Positions 25,257-38,419 are shown, counted from the first letter of the stretch. The stretch is DNA of 64,000 nucleotides from Pseudomonas azadiae (GCF_019145355.1 NZ_JAHSTY010000002.1:620001-684000), one strand, 5' to 3'. Notes: generated from the letters alone by a model not told the origin. Made by a program: numbers and translations.

Positions 25257-25706
25257 TCATGGTTGTGGAGTGGGCTCAAGCAACTGAGCCCCAGGCCCGC
25301 GTTCCCCGAGCCGATCGTCCTGATTGCGCAACGGGCACGCCTCCATCGACAAGCACCCGCAGCCGATACAGCCATTGAGCTTGTCGCGCAGCAGCATCAG
25401 CTTGTTGATGCGCTCATCCAGGTCTTCGCGCCACAACGCCGACAAACGCTTCCAATCCTGGGCAGTGGGTGTGCGTGCGTCCGGCAACGCGCGCAACGCT
25501 TCGCCAATCGTCGCCAGCGGAATGCCCAGGCGCTGGGCGATCTTGATCACCACCACGCGGCGCAACACATCCCGTGGATAACGCCGTTGGTTTCCCGCGT
25601 TGCGGTTGCTCTTGATCAGCCCCTTGGCCTCGTAGAAGTGCAGGGCCGTCACGGCTACGCCACTGCGGGCGGCCAATTGGCCGACGGTGAGTTCTTTGGT
25701 AATCAT
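25257..25706 (-). CDS. soxR: Redox-sensing regulator SoxR
   Basis: A 149-residue MerR-family sensor. The winged helix ([26 protein letters not shown]) is followed by a dimerisation helix and the [2Fe-2S] cluster motif [16 protein letters not shown] with four Cys. Oxidation of the cluster by redox-active compounds such as phenazines switches on its targets in Pseudomonas. It is divergent from the ABM-type gene, whose promoter carries a SoxR site with the diagnostic 19-bp spacer. Confidence 0.93.
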   Translation of the reverse strand: MITKELTVGQLAARSGVAVTALHFYEAKGLIKSNRNAGNQRRYPRDVLRRVVVIKIAQRLGIPLATIGEALRALPDARTPTAQDWKRLSALWREDLDERINKLMLLRDKLNGCIGCGCLSMEACPLRNQDDRLGERGPGAQLLEPTPQP

Positions 25707-25727
25707 GCAAAAACTCCCTGACAGCGC

Positions 25728-25758
25728 TTGACCTTGACTTAACTAGAGGTTTTACCCT
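25728..25758 (+). promoter_or_regulatory. SoxR-controlled promoter with 19-bp spacer
   Basis: The -35 TTGACC (25728-25733) and -10 TACCCT (25753-25758) are 19 bp apart, the overlong spacing that MerR-family activators untwist. The dyad ACCTTGACTT/AACTAGAGGT (25731-25750) matches the SoxR box. It reads toward the ABM-type gene at 25808. Confidence 0.8.
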
Positions 25759-25807
25759 GCGTGGCATCGAATCGCAAGATTTTGCCTACAGAGAAACGGG
25801 AGGGTTC

Positions 25808-26173
25808 ATGCAGGTATCAGAGAAGAATCGGAGCTTCACTCAGTTGATCGAGTTTCAGGTCGAACCCCGGCAACAGTTCGCCCTGGTGGCGGCCTTGACC
25901 CTCCAAAGCGAACGCTTGGCCCAGGGCCATGGCGGTTTTATCAACGCGAGTGTGCAGGTCAGCGAAGATGGGCGCCGGGTGCTCAACTACCTGCAATGGC
26001 GCTCGCGTGAAGAGGGCGAGGCAGCCTTCAAGTGCTTCGAGCACGGCGAGGAAGATTTCTGGACGCTGATTCGCGCCCATCAGGCCAAGGCCGTGACCTT
26101 TGATTCGTTCCAGGTGCTGCGCAGCTTCGAACGCAGTCATGACGACGCATTGCACTGCCGCCTAAACGGATAA
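25808..26173 (+). CDS. ABM-type protein, predicted SoxR target
   Basis: A 121-residue protein of the antibiotic-biosynthesis-monooxygenase (dimeric alpha/beta barrel) type: FTQLIEFQVEPRQQ, HGGFINASVQVSEDGRRVLNYLQWRSREE. No cofactor site is obvious, as in other members. GGGAGG precedes the ATG. In P. aeruginosa the gene divergent from soxR (PA2274) encodes a similar small protein and is a SoxR target. Its last 12 bases overlap the 3' end of the convergent sigma54-activator gene. Confidence 0.82.
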   Translation: MQVSEKNRSFTQLIEFQVEPRQQFALVAALTLQSERLAQGHGGFINASVQVSEDGRRVLNYLQWRSREEGEAAFKCFEHGEEDFWTLIRAHQAKAVTFDSFQVLRSFERSHDDALHCRLNG

Positions 26174-27265
26174 ATGCAACATGCGCTCGCCTTGCAGGTT
26201 TTCGCCGGGGCGACGCTTGTTCACCGCCAGCTCGCCGATCTTGATCAGGCGGGTGCGCGTGACGTTGCGGCTCAAGCCCAGCAGGTTGGCGGTGTGCACC
26301 TGGTTGTAATGGCTGAAGCGATAGGCCGCGCGTAACAAGGCGTCTTCGACTTTTTCGTGCAGGGCCCCGGCCTGTTCCTCGAACAGTTTCTGGAACGCGC
26401 GGGCCAGCAGCGCTTCGGCGCTGTTGTCGGCGGCGTGCTGGCTGTCGTCCTGACGCTCGATGCGCAGGTTCGACAGGCGCAAGTCGTCACGTTCGATCAC
26501 ACCGTGGCGGCAAATCAGCAGGGTGTGGTGAATCACGTTTTCCAGCTCGCGGATATTGCCCGGCCAGCTGTAGTGCTTGAGTTTGTGCTCGGCGTCGCGG
26601 CTCAGGGTGATCGGGCCATAGCCCAGGCGCCGGCTGTAGGCTTCGATAAAGTGCCGGGTCAGCGGCAGGATATCGCCGGGGCGCTCGCGCAGCGGGCTGA
26701 GTTCCAGGCTCACCACGTCGAGACGGTAATAGAGGTCTTCACGGAAATGCCCGGCATTGATGGCTCTTTCCAGTTGCACGTTGGTGGCGGCAAGCACCCG
26801 CACATCAATCGGGATGCTCTTGCGCGAACCCAGGCGCACGACCTCGCGCTCCTGTAGCACACGCAGCAGCTTGACCTGGATCGGCATTGGCAAATCGCCG
26901 ATCTCATCGAGGAACAAGGTGCCGCCGTCGGCCTCTTCGAACCACCCCGCCTTGGCACTGAGCGCGCCGGTAAACGCGCCTTTTTCATGGCCGAACAGCT
27001 CGGCTTCCACCAGGGATTCGGAGAAGGCACCGCAGTTCACCGCCACGAACGGCCGGTTGTGCCGCGTGCTGAGGTTATGGATATGGCGCGCCACCAGCTC
27101 TTTACCGGTGCCGGTCTCGCCGATGATCAGTACGCTGGCTTCGCTGGGGGCCACTTGCTGGATATGGTCGAGCAGCGCCTGGGATTTCGGGTCTTCGAAA
27201 ACCTGCGCCGTGGCGCGGATCGACGTCGCGAGGGCGGGCGAGGGCGGTAGGGTCAGAAGCTGCAT
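26162..27265 (-). CDS. Sigma54-dependent activator, SfnR-like
   Basis: A 367-residue sigma54 enhancer-binding protein without an N-terminal sensor domain. The AAA+ module (about 30-265) has Walker A GETGTGKE, the sigma54-contact loop GAFTGA, Walker B GGTLFLDEIGDLP, and sensor motifs FREDLYYRLDVV and SWPGNIRELENV. The C-terminal Fis-type HTH is HTANLLGLSRNVTRTRLIKIG. This short form resembles SfnR, the activator of dimethylsulfone and sulfonate use in Pseudomonas. No sfn or ssu genes are present here, so its targets are elsewhere. The AT-rich upstream region (27350-27425) may hold its promoter. Confidence 0.82.
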   Translation of the reverse strand: MQLLTLPPSPALATSIRATAQVFEDPKSQALLDHIQQVAPSEASVLIIGETGTGKELVARHIHNLSTRHNRPFVAVNCGAFSESLVEAELFGHEKGAFTGALSAKAGWFEEADGGTLFLDEIGDLPMPIQVKLLRVLQEREVVRLGSRKSIPIDVRVLAATNVQLERAINAGHFREDLYYRLDVVSLELSPLRERPGDILPLTRHFIEAYSRRLGYGPITLSRDAEHKLKHYSWPGNIRELENVIHHTLLICRHGVIERDDLRLSNLRIERQDDSQHAADNSAEALLARAFQKLFEEQAGALHEKVEDALLRAAYRFSHYNQVHTANLLGLSRNVTRTRLIKIGELAVNKRRPGENLQGERMLHLSV

Positions 27266-27539
27266 GGGCACCTCTCTGGTCAATCTGCCTGATGATGTGT
27301 TCGAGGGCTGTTGCCGGGGCAACATTACCGTTGGGTGCAGCGCCCTTTATAGAGACTTAGATTTATTCCGTAAATGAACGTATTACCATATTTATAGATC
27401 ATAAAGAAATATAACTATTGGGCTATCAAGGGTGCTCTTGCGGTTGATAGCAACTATCACGGGAGGTGATTTTTCACGCTGTAAGGTCGGGAGTAGCCTG
27501 TGTTCATTGACTCGACACCACCTTTGCAGGGCCACCGCC

Positions 27540-27809
27540 ATGAACCGATTCCTCGCTGTTTCCTTATTGATTGTCAGCTCAGTCCTCGCCGGGTGTGCAA
27601 CCCACCCTGCGCCGGAGTTGCGCCCCTACACGGTAGAAGAAACCAAACAGTTGGCGCTGGAAGCGTTGAGCCGGCGCGGCTTGTCGTTTGACGAATATCA
27701 ACAGCAGCGTGCCGCGCTGACCGGCCAGCCTCAGAAGCCTTTCGGCTTTGATCGCCAGGGTGAAATGAACGCCGAGCGCAGCGTAACCCTGCACGGCCGC
27801 CCCAGTTGA
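27540..27809 (+). CDS. Small lipoprotein of unknown function
   Basis: An 89-residue protein starting MNRFLAVSLLIVSSVLAGC, a clear lipoprotein signal with the Cys at about 19. The mature part (PYTVEETKQLALEALSRRGL, SFDEYQQQRAALTGQ) is helical and soluble. The open frame begins at 27432, but the lipobox fixes the start at 27540. It stands alone with its own terminator, and its role is unknown. Confidence 0.8.
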   Translation: MNRFLAVSLLIVSSVLAGCATHPAPELRPYTVEETKQLALEALSRRGLSFDEYQQQRAALTGQPQKPFGFDRQGEMNAERSVTLHGRPS

Positions 27810-27825
27810 GCCTTTGCCCAGCGGC

Positions 27826-27864
27826 AAAAAGCCCGAGGCTTCCCAGAGGAACCTCGGGTTTTTT
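27826..27864 (+). terminator. Rho-independent terminator
   Basis: CCCGAGG (27832-27838) pairs with CCTCGGG (27852-27858), flanked by A5 before and T6 after, directly following the small lipoprotein gene. The flanking A/T runs allow use on both strands. Confidence 0.85.
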
Positions 27865-28041
27865 GTTTTCCATGGCGTGACTTCAGCCTGTTAAGCTGAA
27901 TTTCAGGAGCGTTCCTACGCACATTTTCATAAAGTTGCCCTTCTTTAATGGCATTCGATCGGTTAAACCTGACAACCTCTGTCCCGGTCCGTGCCCCTGA
28001 GACGCTGCTCTCGGGAACCTGCCCTGCGAGTTTTTAACCTC

Positions 28042-29202
28042 ATGAAGAAACGTCCGTTATATTTCGACTACGCCGCTACTACCCCGGTGGACGAGCGGGT
28101 CATCCAGGTGATGGTCGAGTGTCTGGGTTTTAACGCCAATTTCGGTAATCCCGCGTCCAGTTCCCATGCGTTCGGCCAAGCGGCCCGGCAAACGGTTGAA
28201 CAGGCGCGTCGCCAGGTGGCCGAGTTGGTCGGTGCCAACCCTGAACACATCGTCTGGACCTCCGGCGCCACGGAGTCGAACAACCTTGCGATCAAGGGCG
28301 TGGCCCAGGCGCGAGGCGTCACGGGTGGGCATATCATTACCAGCCAGATCGAACACAAGGCCACGTTGGATACCGCGCGGCAGTTGCAGGAAGCTGGCGT
28401 GGCCGTGACCTACCTGGTACCGGATGCGGAAGGATTGATCAGTGTCGAGGCGGTCAGCGAGGCGCTGCGTGAGGACACCTTTCTGGTGTCGCTGATGCTG
28501 GTGAATAACGAACTGGGCACCCTCAACGATATCCCTGCCATCGGCGCGCGGGTGCGTGAGCAGGGTGCGTTGTTGCATGTGGACGCGGCGCAAGGCGCGG
28601 GCAAGGTGGCAATCGACCTGGCGCAGTGGCCGGTGGACTTGATGTCGTTTTCCGCCCACAAGCTCTATGGCCCCAAAGGTATCGGCGCTTTATATGTCGG
28701 GCCGCGTGCGCAGCAGAAAGTCCTGGCGCAGATCCACGGGGGCGGCCATGAAGGCGGCCTGCGCTCCGGCACCTTGGCAACCCATCAAATTGCCGGCATG
28801 GGCGCGGCGTTTGCCTTGGCGGCGGCGTCGTTTGCTGAAGAGAAGGCACAGATCGTCGCCTTGCGGCAGCGCCTGTTGGATCAGTTGGCATCGGTTCCCG
28901 GTGTGCGCCTCAACGGCAGCGCTACGCAACGTATCCCGCACACCCTGAGCCTCACATTCGGCGAAGGCGAGTTCAATTCCGCAGCACTGAGTGCCGGGAT
29001 CGCGTTTTCCGCCACCTCGGCGTGCAATTCGGCAAGCAATGCACCGTCCCATGTGCTGCTCGCCCTGGGGCATGATGCGCGCAGCGCAGGGCGTACGATT
29101 CGCTTGAGCCTGGGCCGGTATACCACTGAGCAGGATATCGACCAGGCCGTGCAATTGATCAAGGCGGCCCTTGCCAGCGCACCGGCGTTCTGGGCGGTCT
29201 GA
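28042..29202 (+). CDS. Cysteine desulfurase (IscS/NifS-type)
   Basis: A 386-residue PLP enzyme that takes sulfur from cysteine for Fe-S clusters, thiolation or other uses. Motifs are YFDYAATTPVD, NPASSSHAFG, TSGATESNNLAIKG, HVDAAQGAGK, the PLP Lys in SFSAHKLYGPKG, and the catalytic Cys in SATSACNSASNAPSHVLL. It stands alone, without iscU or iscA, so it is probably an accessory desulfurase rather than the main IscS. The start at 28042 (MKKRPLYFDYAAT) is the family start. Confidence 0.92.
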   Translation: MKKRPLYFDYAATTPVDERVIQVMVECLGFNANFGNPASSSHAFGQAARQTVEQARRQVAELVGANPEHIVWTSGATESNNLAIKGVAQARGVTGGHIITSQIEHKATLDTARQLQEAGVAVTYLVPDAEGLISVEAVSEALREDTFLVSLMLVNNELGTLNDIPAIGARVREQGALLHVDAAQGAGKVAIDLAQWPVDLMSFSAHKLYGPKGIGALYVGPRAQQKVLAQIHGGGHEGGLRSGTLATHQIAGMGAAFALAAASFAEEKAQIVALRQRLLDQLASVPGVRLNGSATQRIPHTLSLTFGEGEFNSAALSAGIAFSATSACNSASNAPSHVLLALGHDARSAGRTIRLSLGRYTTEQDIDQAVQLIKAALASAPAFWAV

Positions 29203-29251
29203 TTCATCTATCGCAACACATAATAATTAGTCGTGGTTAGCAGGAGACACA

Positions 29252-31060
29252 ATGAGTACGCAGCCTTTGACCCCTGGAACGGTTCCCCAGCGCCTGGCGC
29301 GCACCCGTGAACTGATGCGCCGCGAGGGCATACACGCCCTGCTGGTACCGTCGGCCGACCCGCATTTGTCTGAATACTTGCCGGGGTACTGGCAGGGGCG
29401 GCAATGGTTGTCGGGGTTTCATGGTTCGGTGGGAACGCTGATTGTCACCGCGGATTTCGCCGGGGTATGGGCCGACAGCCGTTACTGGGAACAGGCGACC
29501 AAGGAACTCAAGGGCAGCGGCATCCAACTGGTGAAGCTGCAACCGGGTCAGCCAGGTCCGCTGGAGTGGCTGGCCGAGCAAACGCCGGAAGGTGGCGTAG
29601 TGGCGGTTGACGGTGCGGTCATGGCCGTGGCCTCCGCGCGAACGTTGGGCGGCAAGCTGGCGGAGCGCGGTGCACGGTTGCGTACCGATATCGACTTGCT
29701 AAGTGAGGTCTGGCAAGACCGCCCGACGTTGCCGAACCAACCCATCTATCAGCATCTGCCACCGCAGGCCACGGTCAGCCGTACTGAAAAACTCGCTTCG
29801 TTGCGCGCCGCTTTGAAAGAAAAGAATGCCGATTGGCACTTCATCGCCACCCTGGATGACATCGCCTGGCTGTTCAACCTGCGCGGCGCTGATGTGTCGT
29901 TCAACCCGGTATTTGTGTCGTTTGCGCTGGTCAGTCAGCAGCAGGCCACATTATTTGTGGCGCTGAGCAAAGTCGATGCTGAGCTGCGAGCCGTGCTGGA
30001 GCAGGATGGCGTGACACTGCGCGACTACAGCGAAGTGGCGGACGCGTTGCGCGCCGTGCCGCCGGGCGCGAGCTTGCAGGTCGACCCGGCTCGCGTCACG
30101 GCGGGGTTGCTGGACAACCTCGATAGCGGTGTGAAGCGGGTGGAAGGGCTCAACCCGACCACACTGGCCAAATCGCGCAAGAGCCTGGCCGATGCGGAGC
30201 ACATCCGCCACTCCATGGAGCAGGACGGCGCGGCCTTGTGCGAATTCTTTGCCTGGCTGGACAGCGCGCTGGGTCGTGAACGCATTACCGAATTGACCAT
30301 CGACGAGCATTTGACGGCTGCGCGCGCCCGTCGCCCGGGTTATGTGTCGTTGAGTTTCAACACCATTGCCGCTTACAACGCCAACGGTGCGATGCCGCAT
30401 TACCACGCTACTGAAGAAGAGCATGCGCTGATCGAAGGCGATGGCTTGCTGCTGATTGACTCGGGCGGGCAGTACCTGGGTGGCACCACGGATATCACGC
30501 GGATGGTGCCGATCGGTACGCCAAGTGAAGAGCAAAAGCGTGACTGCACCCGCGTGCTCAAGGGCGTTATTGCCTTGTCCCGTGCGCATTTCCCGAAAGG
30601 AATCTTGTCGCCGTTGCTGGACGCGATTGCCCGCGCGCCGATCTGGGCCGAAGGCGTGGATTACGGCCACGGTACCGGGCACGGCGTAGGCTATTTCCTT
30701 AACGTGCATGAGGGACCGCAAGTGATCGCCTATCAAGCGGCCACTGCCCCGCAAACGGCGATGCAACCTGGGATGATTACTTCCATTGAGCCCGGAACTT
30801 ATCGTCCTGGACGCTGGGGCGTGCGCATCGAGAACCTGGTGCTGAACCGCGAAGCCGGCAAGACCGAGTTCGGTGAGTTCCTCAAGTTTGAAACGCTGAC
30901 CTTGTGCCCGATCGACACCCGCTGCCTGGAACCTTCGTTGCTCACGGCCGACGAGCGTGAATGGTTCAACGTGTACCACGCCCAAGTGCGCGAGCGCCTG
31001 AGCCCTTTGCTCAGCGGTGCGGCACTTGAGTGGCTGCAGGTTCGTACTGCGGCTATTTGA
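29252..31060 (+). CDS. pepP: Xaa-Pro aminopeptidase P (M24B)
   Basis: A 602-residue metallopeptidase that removes an N-terminal residue before proline. Two creatinase-like N domains (1-310) precede the pita-bread catalytic domain. Metal ligands are visible: Asp in LLIDSGGQY and GGTTDITRM, His in GHGTGHGVGYFLNVHEG, and Glu in ITSIEPGTY and RIENLVL. A C-terminal M24_C tail follows. The size fits the long, eukaryote-like form. GGAGA precedes the ATG, and the gene is 49 bases after the desulfurase. Confidence 0.92.
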   Translation: MSTQPLTPGTVPQRLARTRELMRREGIHALLVPSADPHLSEYLPGYWQGRQWLSGFHGSVGTLIVTADFAGVWADSRYWEQATKELKGSGIQLVKLQPGQPGPLEWLAEQTPEGGVVAVDGAVMAVASARTLGGKLAERGARLRTDIDLLSEVWQDRPTLPNQPIYQHLPPQATVSRTEKLASLRAALKEKNADWHFIATLDDIAWLFNLRGADVSFNPVFVSFALVSQQQATLFVALSKVDAELRAVLEQDGVTLRDYSEVADALRAVPPGASLQVDPARVTAGLLDNLDSGVKRVEGLNPTTLAKSRKSLADAEHIRHSMEQDGAALCEFFAWLDSALGRERITELTIDEHLTAARARRPGYVSLSFNTIAAYNANGAMPHYHATEEEHALIEGDGLLLIDSGGQYLGGTTDITRMVPIGTPSEEQKRDCTRVLKGVIALSRAHFPKGILSPLLDAIARAPIWAEGVDYGHGTGHGVGYFLNVHEGPQVIAYQAATAPQTAMQPGMITSIEPGTYRPGRWGVRIENLVLNREAGKTEFGEFLKFETLTLCPIDTRCLEPSLLTADEREWFNVYHAQVRERLSPLLSGAALEWLQVRTAAI

Positions 31061-31123
31061 TTGCTTGCAAGGTGGGTGTCTGGAGTTTTGATCTGAGCAG
31101 TCAAGGATTGACTGCTCGGACAC

Positions 31124-31405
31124 TTACTTACAGATGACGATCATGCTGCGGCTGGTGTAGCCGGCAGGGTTGAGGCCGAAGGGGTAGTCGCCTGGCTCCT
31201 CGGAGTTGTCACCGGACTTTGCGATTACCCGGTAGCCCTTGGCACCGCACGAGTTGGTCGCACTGGTGTAGCACTGCTCCCAGGAAGAAGACAGGCCGGA
31301 GCAATTGATATGCAGCCCTTTTTTGCCACGTTTTACTTCTGTTTTGGTGGTCGCAGCACATCCAGCAATGGCGATGACCATTAACAGTATCAAAATTCGC
31401 TTCAT
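31124..31405 (-). CDS. Small lipoprotein of unknown function
   Basis: A 93-residue protein starting MKRILILLMVIAIAGC, a lipoprotein signal with the Cys at about 16. The mature part has four further Cys (INCSGLSSSWEQCY, NSCGAKGY, final VICK) that could form disulfides. AAGGAAAGG precedes the ATG at 31405; 40 more codons are open upstream but lack a signal. The function is unknown. Confidence 0.82.
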   Translation of the reverse strand: MKRILILLMVIAIAGCAATTKTEVKRGKKGLHINCSGLSSSWEQCYTSATNSCGAKGYRVIAKSGDNSEEPGDYPFGLNPAGYTSRSMIVICK

Positions 31406-31569
31406 TCCTTTCCTTAATAGCAGCCTCGCAAAGCGTGAAGCCGGCTCTACTGGCTCTCGGGTATAACGTTCGCGCAGTCCTTGCCGAAATGCTCCATGAA
31501 TGACATTCGTTTGCGGCTTAAACATGGCCTAAACGGGCGCCAAATGCCAGAGCTACATTCAAACAGATC

Positions 31570-32457
31570 TCAATCGGCTGGAACCAACGGCTTCGACTCG
31601 TTGCGCATCGTTACCGTTGCACCTACCGAGGCCAGGATGATGCAAATAATTGCCAGCCATTGCGCCAGGGACAGGTGCTCGTGCAGGAAGAACAGGCCCG
31701 AGAGGGCGCCGAAAGCTGGTTCGATGCTCATGAGCGTACCGAAGGTGCGGGCGGGAAGCCGCGTCAAGGCGACCATTTCCAGGGTGTAGGGCAGGGCGGT
31801 AGACAGGATGGCGACAGCGATGGCGACCGGAATCAGGGCGAGCGTCAGCAAGGCGCTGCCCGCATGCACGATGCCCACAGGCGCGACGAACAGCGCGGCG
31901 ATCATCACGCCAAGGGCGGCGGTCTGAACGCCGTTGTCATTACCGGCCTTTTGACCGTACAGAATATAGAGGGCCCAGCAGACACCCGCCCCCAGCGCAT
32001 AGGCGGCGCCCAGCAAGTCGATACCGCTGCTGGTTTCACCCATGGGGATGAGCAAGAGCAAGCCGATGATGGCGAGGGCGATCCACAGGAAATCTACTAC
32101 TCGACGTGAGGCGTAGAGCGCAACGGCCAGCGGCCCGGTGAATTCCAGGGCAACCGCGATACCCAGCGGCACGCTGCGCAAGGACATATAGAAGAGCAAA
32201 TTCATGCCGCCCAGGGCCATCCCGTAGATGATCACGGTGCGCAGGGAACTGGCAGTCAGCTTGGCCCGCCATGGACGTAATAGAAGCAGCATGATCACGC
32301 TGGCGAAAATCAGGCGCAGGGCTGTGGTGCCCTGGGCGCCGACGATGGGGAACATGCTTTTGGCCAGGGAGGCGCCCGACTGGATTGAAGCCATGGCGAT
32401 CAGCAGCAGGCCGACAGGGAACAATGTCGAACCCAGGCTACGGGAGGAGGTGGTCAT
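31570..32457 (-). CDS. rhtA: RhtA-type threonine/homoserine exporter (EamA family)
   Basis: A 295-residue inner-membrane exporter with ten predicted spans in two EamA repeats. Family-typical segments are SIQSGASLAKSMFPIVGAQGTTALRL, YMSLRSVPLGIAVALEFTGPLAVAL and MSIEPAFGALSGLFFLHEHLSLAQWLAI. It matches E. coli RhtA, which exports threonine and homoserine. It is divergent from the rRNA operon. A 20-bp palindrome lies 65-84 bases upstream. Confidence 0.88.
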   Translation of the reverse strand: MTTSSRSLGSTLFPVGLLLIAMASIQSGASLAKSMFPIVGAQGTTALRLIFASVIMLLLLRPWRAKLTASSLRTVIIYGMALGGMNLLFYMSLRSVPLGIAVALEFTGPLAVALYASRRVVDFLWIALAIIGLLLLIPMGETSSGIDLLGAAYALGAGVCWALYILYGQKAGNDNGVQTAALGVMIAALFVAPVGIVHAGSALLTLALIPVAIAVAILSTALPYTLEMVALTRLPARTFGTLMSIEPAFGALSGLFFLHEHLSLAQWLAIICIILASVGATVTMRNESKPLVPAD

Positions 32458-32521
32458 TGGGGTGTTCGTCCGAAGTCATATTAAGAGAAGCGTGGGCGCT
32501 ATGATGCTCAAGTGCTCAGTG

Positions 32522-32541
32522 TTGAGCAATATATTGCGCAA
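32522..32541. promoter_or_regulatory. AT-rich 20-bp palindrome upstream of rhtA
   Basis: TTGAGCAATA/TATTGCGCAA has 9 of 10 bases paired and no spacer. Its place between rhtA and the rrn promoters fits an operator for rhtA; the binding protein is unknown. Confidence 0.45.
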
Positions 32542-32616
32542 TTATTCGTTTCGACAGCTACCGGAGCGTGGATTTTGGGATTCTTGAGTCTGATGATAGA
32601 AAATCCGAATTAAGGG

Positions 32617-32644
32617 TTGACGCCAGATCCTGGAAGTCTATAAT
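32617..32644 (+). promoter_or_regulatory. rrn promoter P1
   Basis: TTGACG (32617-32622), 16-bp spacer, perfect TATAAT (32639-32644). It is the farthest upstream of three similar sigma70 promoters before the rRNA genes. Confidence 0.8.
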
Positions 32645-32819
32645 TCGCCCCACTTCCGGCGCAGTCGAAACGGAAAACTCCTTGGTAAACAAAGAGTTAT
32701 GCGAGATTCGACAGCGGCCTGCTTCAGTTCATCGAAGCCTGGAAGGAGTTGGTAGAGCGGTGTTGTTTGGCTCTATTAACGTTTCGATCTTCTCGGTCGA
32801 AAGCGGAGAAAAAGAGGTG

Positions 32820-32847
32820 TTGACAGCAGCGTGTAACGCTGTAGAAT
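32820..32847 (+). promoter_or_regulatory. rrn promoter P2
   Basis: Perfect TTGACA (32820-32825), 16-bp spacer, TAGAAT (32842-32847), followed by a C/G-rich discriminator typical of stringently controlled rRNA promoters. Confidence 0.85.
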
Positions 32848-32929
32848 TCGCCTCCCGCTAACGAGAGATCGGAAGCGCAAGTGGTTGAAGTTGTTGAAGA
32901 ATTCTTCGAAAACTTCTGAAAATAATCAC

Positions 32930-32957
32930 TTGACAGCAAATGAGGCTGCTGTAGAAT
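32930..32957 (+). promoter_or_regulatory. rrn promoter P3
   Basis: Perfect TTGACA (32930-32935), 16-bp spacer, TAGAAT (32952-32957), then GCGCGCCTC as discriminator. It is closest to the 16S leader and has the same -35, -10 and spacing as P2. Confidence 0.88.
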
Positions 32958-32992
32958 GCGCGCCTCGGTTGAGACGAAAGATCTTAACCAAC

Positions 32993-33005
32993 CGCTCTTT
33001 AACAA
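32993..33005 (+). promoter_or_regulatory. boxA antitermination element
   Basis: CGCTCTTTAACAA differs at one base from the rrn boxA consensus that recruits NusB/S10. A second boxA-like sequence (TTCTTTAAAAA, near 35053) precedes 23S. Confidence 0.85.
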
Positions 33006-33006
33006 C

Positions 33007-33028
33007 TGAATCAAGCAATTCGTGTGGG
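33007..33028 (+). other. 16S processing stem, 5' strand
   Basis: These 22 bases are perfectly complementary to 34720-34741, so the leader and spacer can form the RNase III stem that encloses 16S rRNA. Confidence 0.88.
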
Positions 33029-33154
33029 TGCTTGTGGAGTCAGACTGATAGTCAACAAGATTATCAGCATCACAAGTTACTCCGCGAGAAATCAAAGATG
33101 TAACCAACGATTGCTGAGCCAAGTTTAGGGTTTCTTAAAAACCCAAAGATGTTT

Positions 33155-34691
<1,537 letters not shown>

Positions 34692-34719
34692 ATCGACGAC
34701 ATCAGCTGCTCCATAAGTT

Positions 34720-34741
34720 CCCACACGAATTGCTTGATTCA
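34720..34741 (+). other. 16S processing stem, 3' strand
   Basis: The perfect 22-base complement of 33007-33028, 28 bases after the 16S 3' end; the downstream side of the RNase III stem. Confidence 0.88.
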
Positions 34742-34813
34742 TTGAAGAAGACGATAGAAGCAGCTTTAAGCTCCAAGCTGATAGCTCAAAGCTAATCAGT
34801 TGCGCTCGAAATT

Positions 34814-34890
<77 letters not shown>

Positions 34891-34900
34891 ATTTTGTTAT

Positions 34901-34976
34901 GGGGCCATAGCTCAGCTGGGAGAGCGCCTGCCTTGCACGCAGGAGGTCAACGGTTCGATCCCGTTTGGCTCCACCA
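34901..34976 (+). tRNA. alaT: tRNA-Ala (TGC)
   Basis: A 76-base cloverleaf starting GGGGCCATAGCTCAGCTGGG, with TGC anticodon in CTTGCAC, GGTTCGATCC T-arm and encoded CCA. It follows tRNA-Ile by ten bases. Confidence 0.97.
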
Positions 34977-35064
34977 TTAACTGCTTCTGCTGTTAGAGTT
35001 TAGAAATGAATATTCTGAAGTGAATATTGATTTCTAGTCTTTGATTAGATCGTTCTTTAAAAAT

Positions 35065-35076
35065 TTGGGTATGTGA
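35065..35076 (+). other. 23S processing stem, 5' outer strand
   Basis: TTGGGTATGTGA pairs perfectly with 38205-38216, beyond the 23S gene. An inner stem joins about 35197-35220 with 38096-38120 next to the mature ends. Confidence 0.75.
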
Positions 35077-35212
35077 TAGAAAGATAGACTGAACGTTACT
35101 TTCACTGGTAACGGATCAGGCTAAGGTAAAATTTGTGAGTTCTCTTAACGAGAAATTCGAATTTTCGGCGAATGTTGTCTTCACAGTATAACCAGATTGC
35201 TTGGGGTTATAT

Positions 35213-38103
<2,891 letters not shown>

Positions 38104-38260
38104 TATAACACCCAAGCAATTTGACTACTCTAACGAGCATCAGATTGCGGTGTGTGAAGACGAGATGAACCGAAAGTTCGACGCTCACAAAACACCGAAA
38201 GCTGTCACATACCCAATTTGCTGAAGCGAGGCCATCTGGTCACGACTCAGTACCCGAATT

Positions 38261-38377
38261 TCTTGACGACCATAGAGCATTGGAACCACCTGATCCCATC
38301 CCGAACTCAGTAGTGAAACGATGCATCGCCGATGGTAGTGTGGGGTTTCCCCATGTGAGAGTAGGTCATCGTCAAGA
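38261..38377 (+). rRNA. rrf: 5S ribosomal RNA
   Basis: About 117 bases: TCTTGACGACCATAGAGC at the 5' side pairs with GGTCATCGTCAAGA at the 3' side, with CCCGAACTCAGTAGTGAAAC between. The ends are approximate by a few bases. Confidence 0.95.
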
Positions 38378-38387
38378 TTAAATTCCG

Positions 38388-38419
38388 AAACCCCATTTGC
38401 GAAAGCAGATGGGGTTTTG
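38388..38419 (+). terminator. rrn operon terminator
   Basis: A long stem (AAACCCCATTTGC / GCAGATGGGGTTT, one G-T pair) with a GAAA loop, followed by TTTTGTTTT, 10 bases after 5S. Confidence 0.93.
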
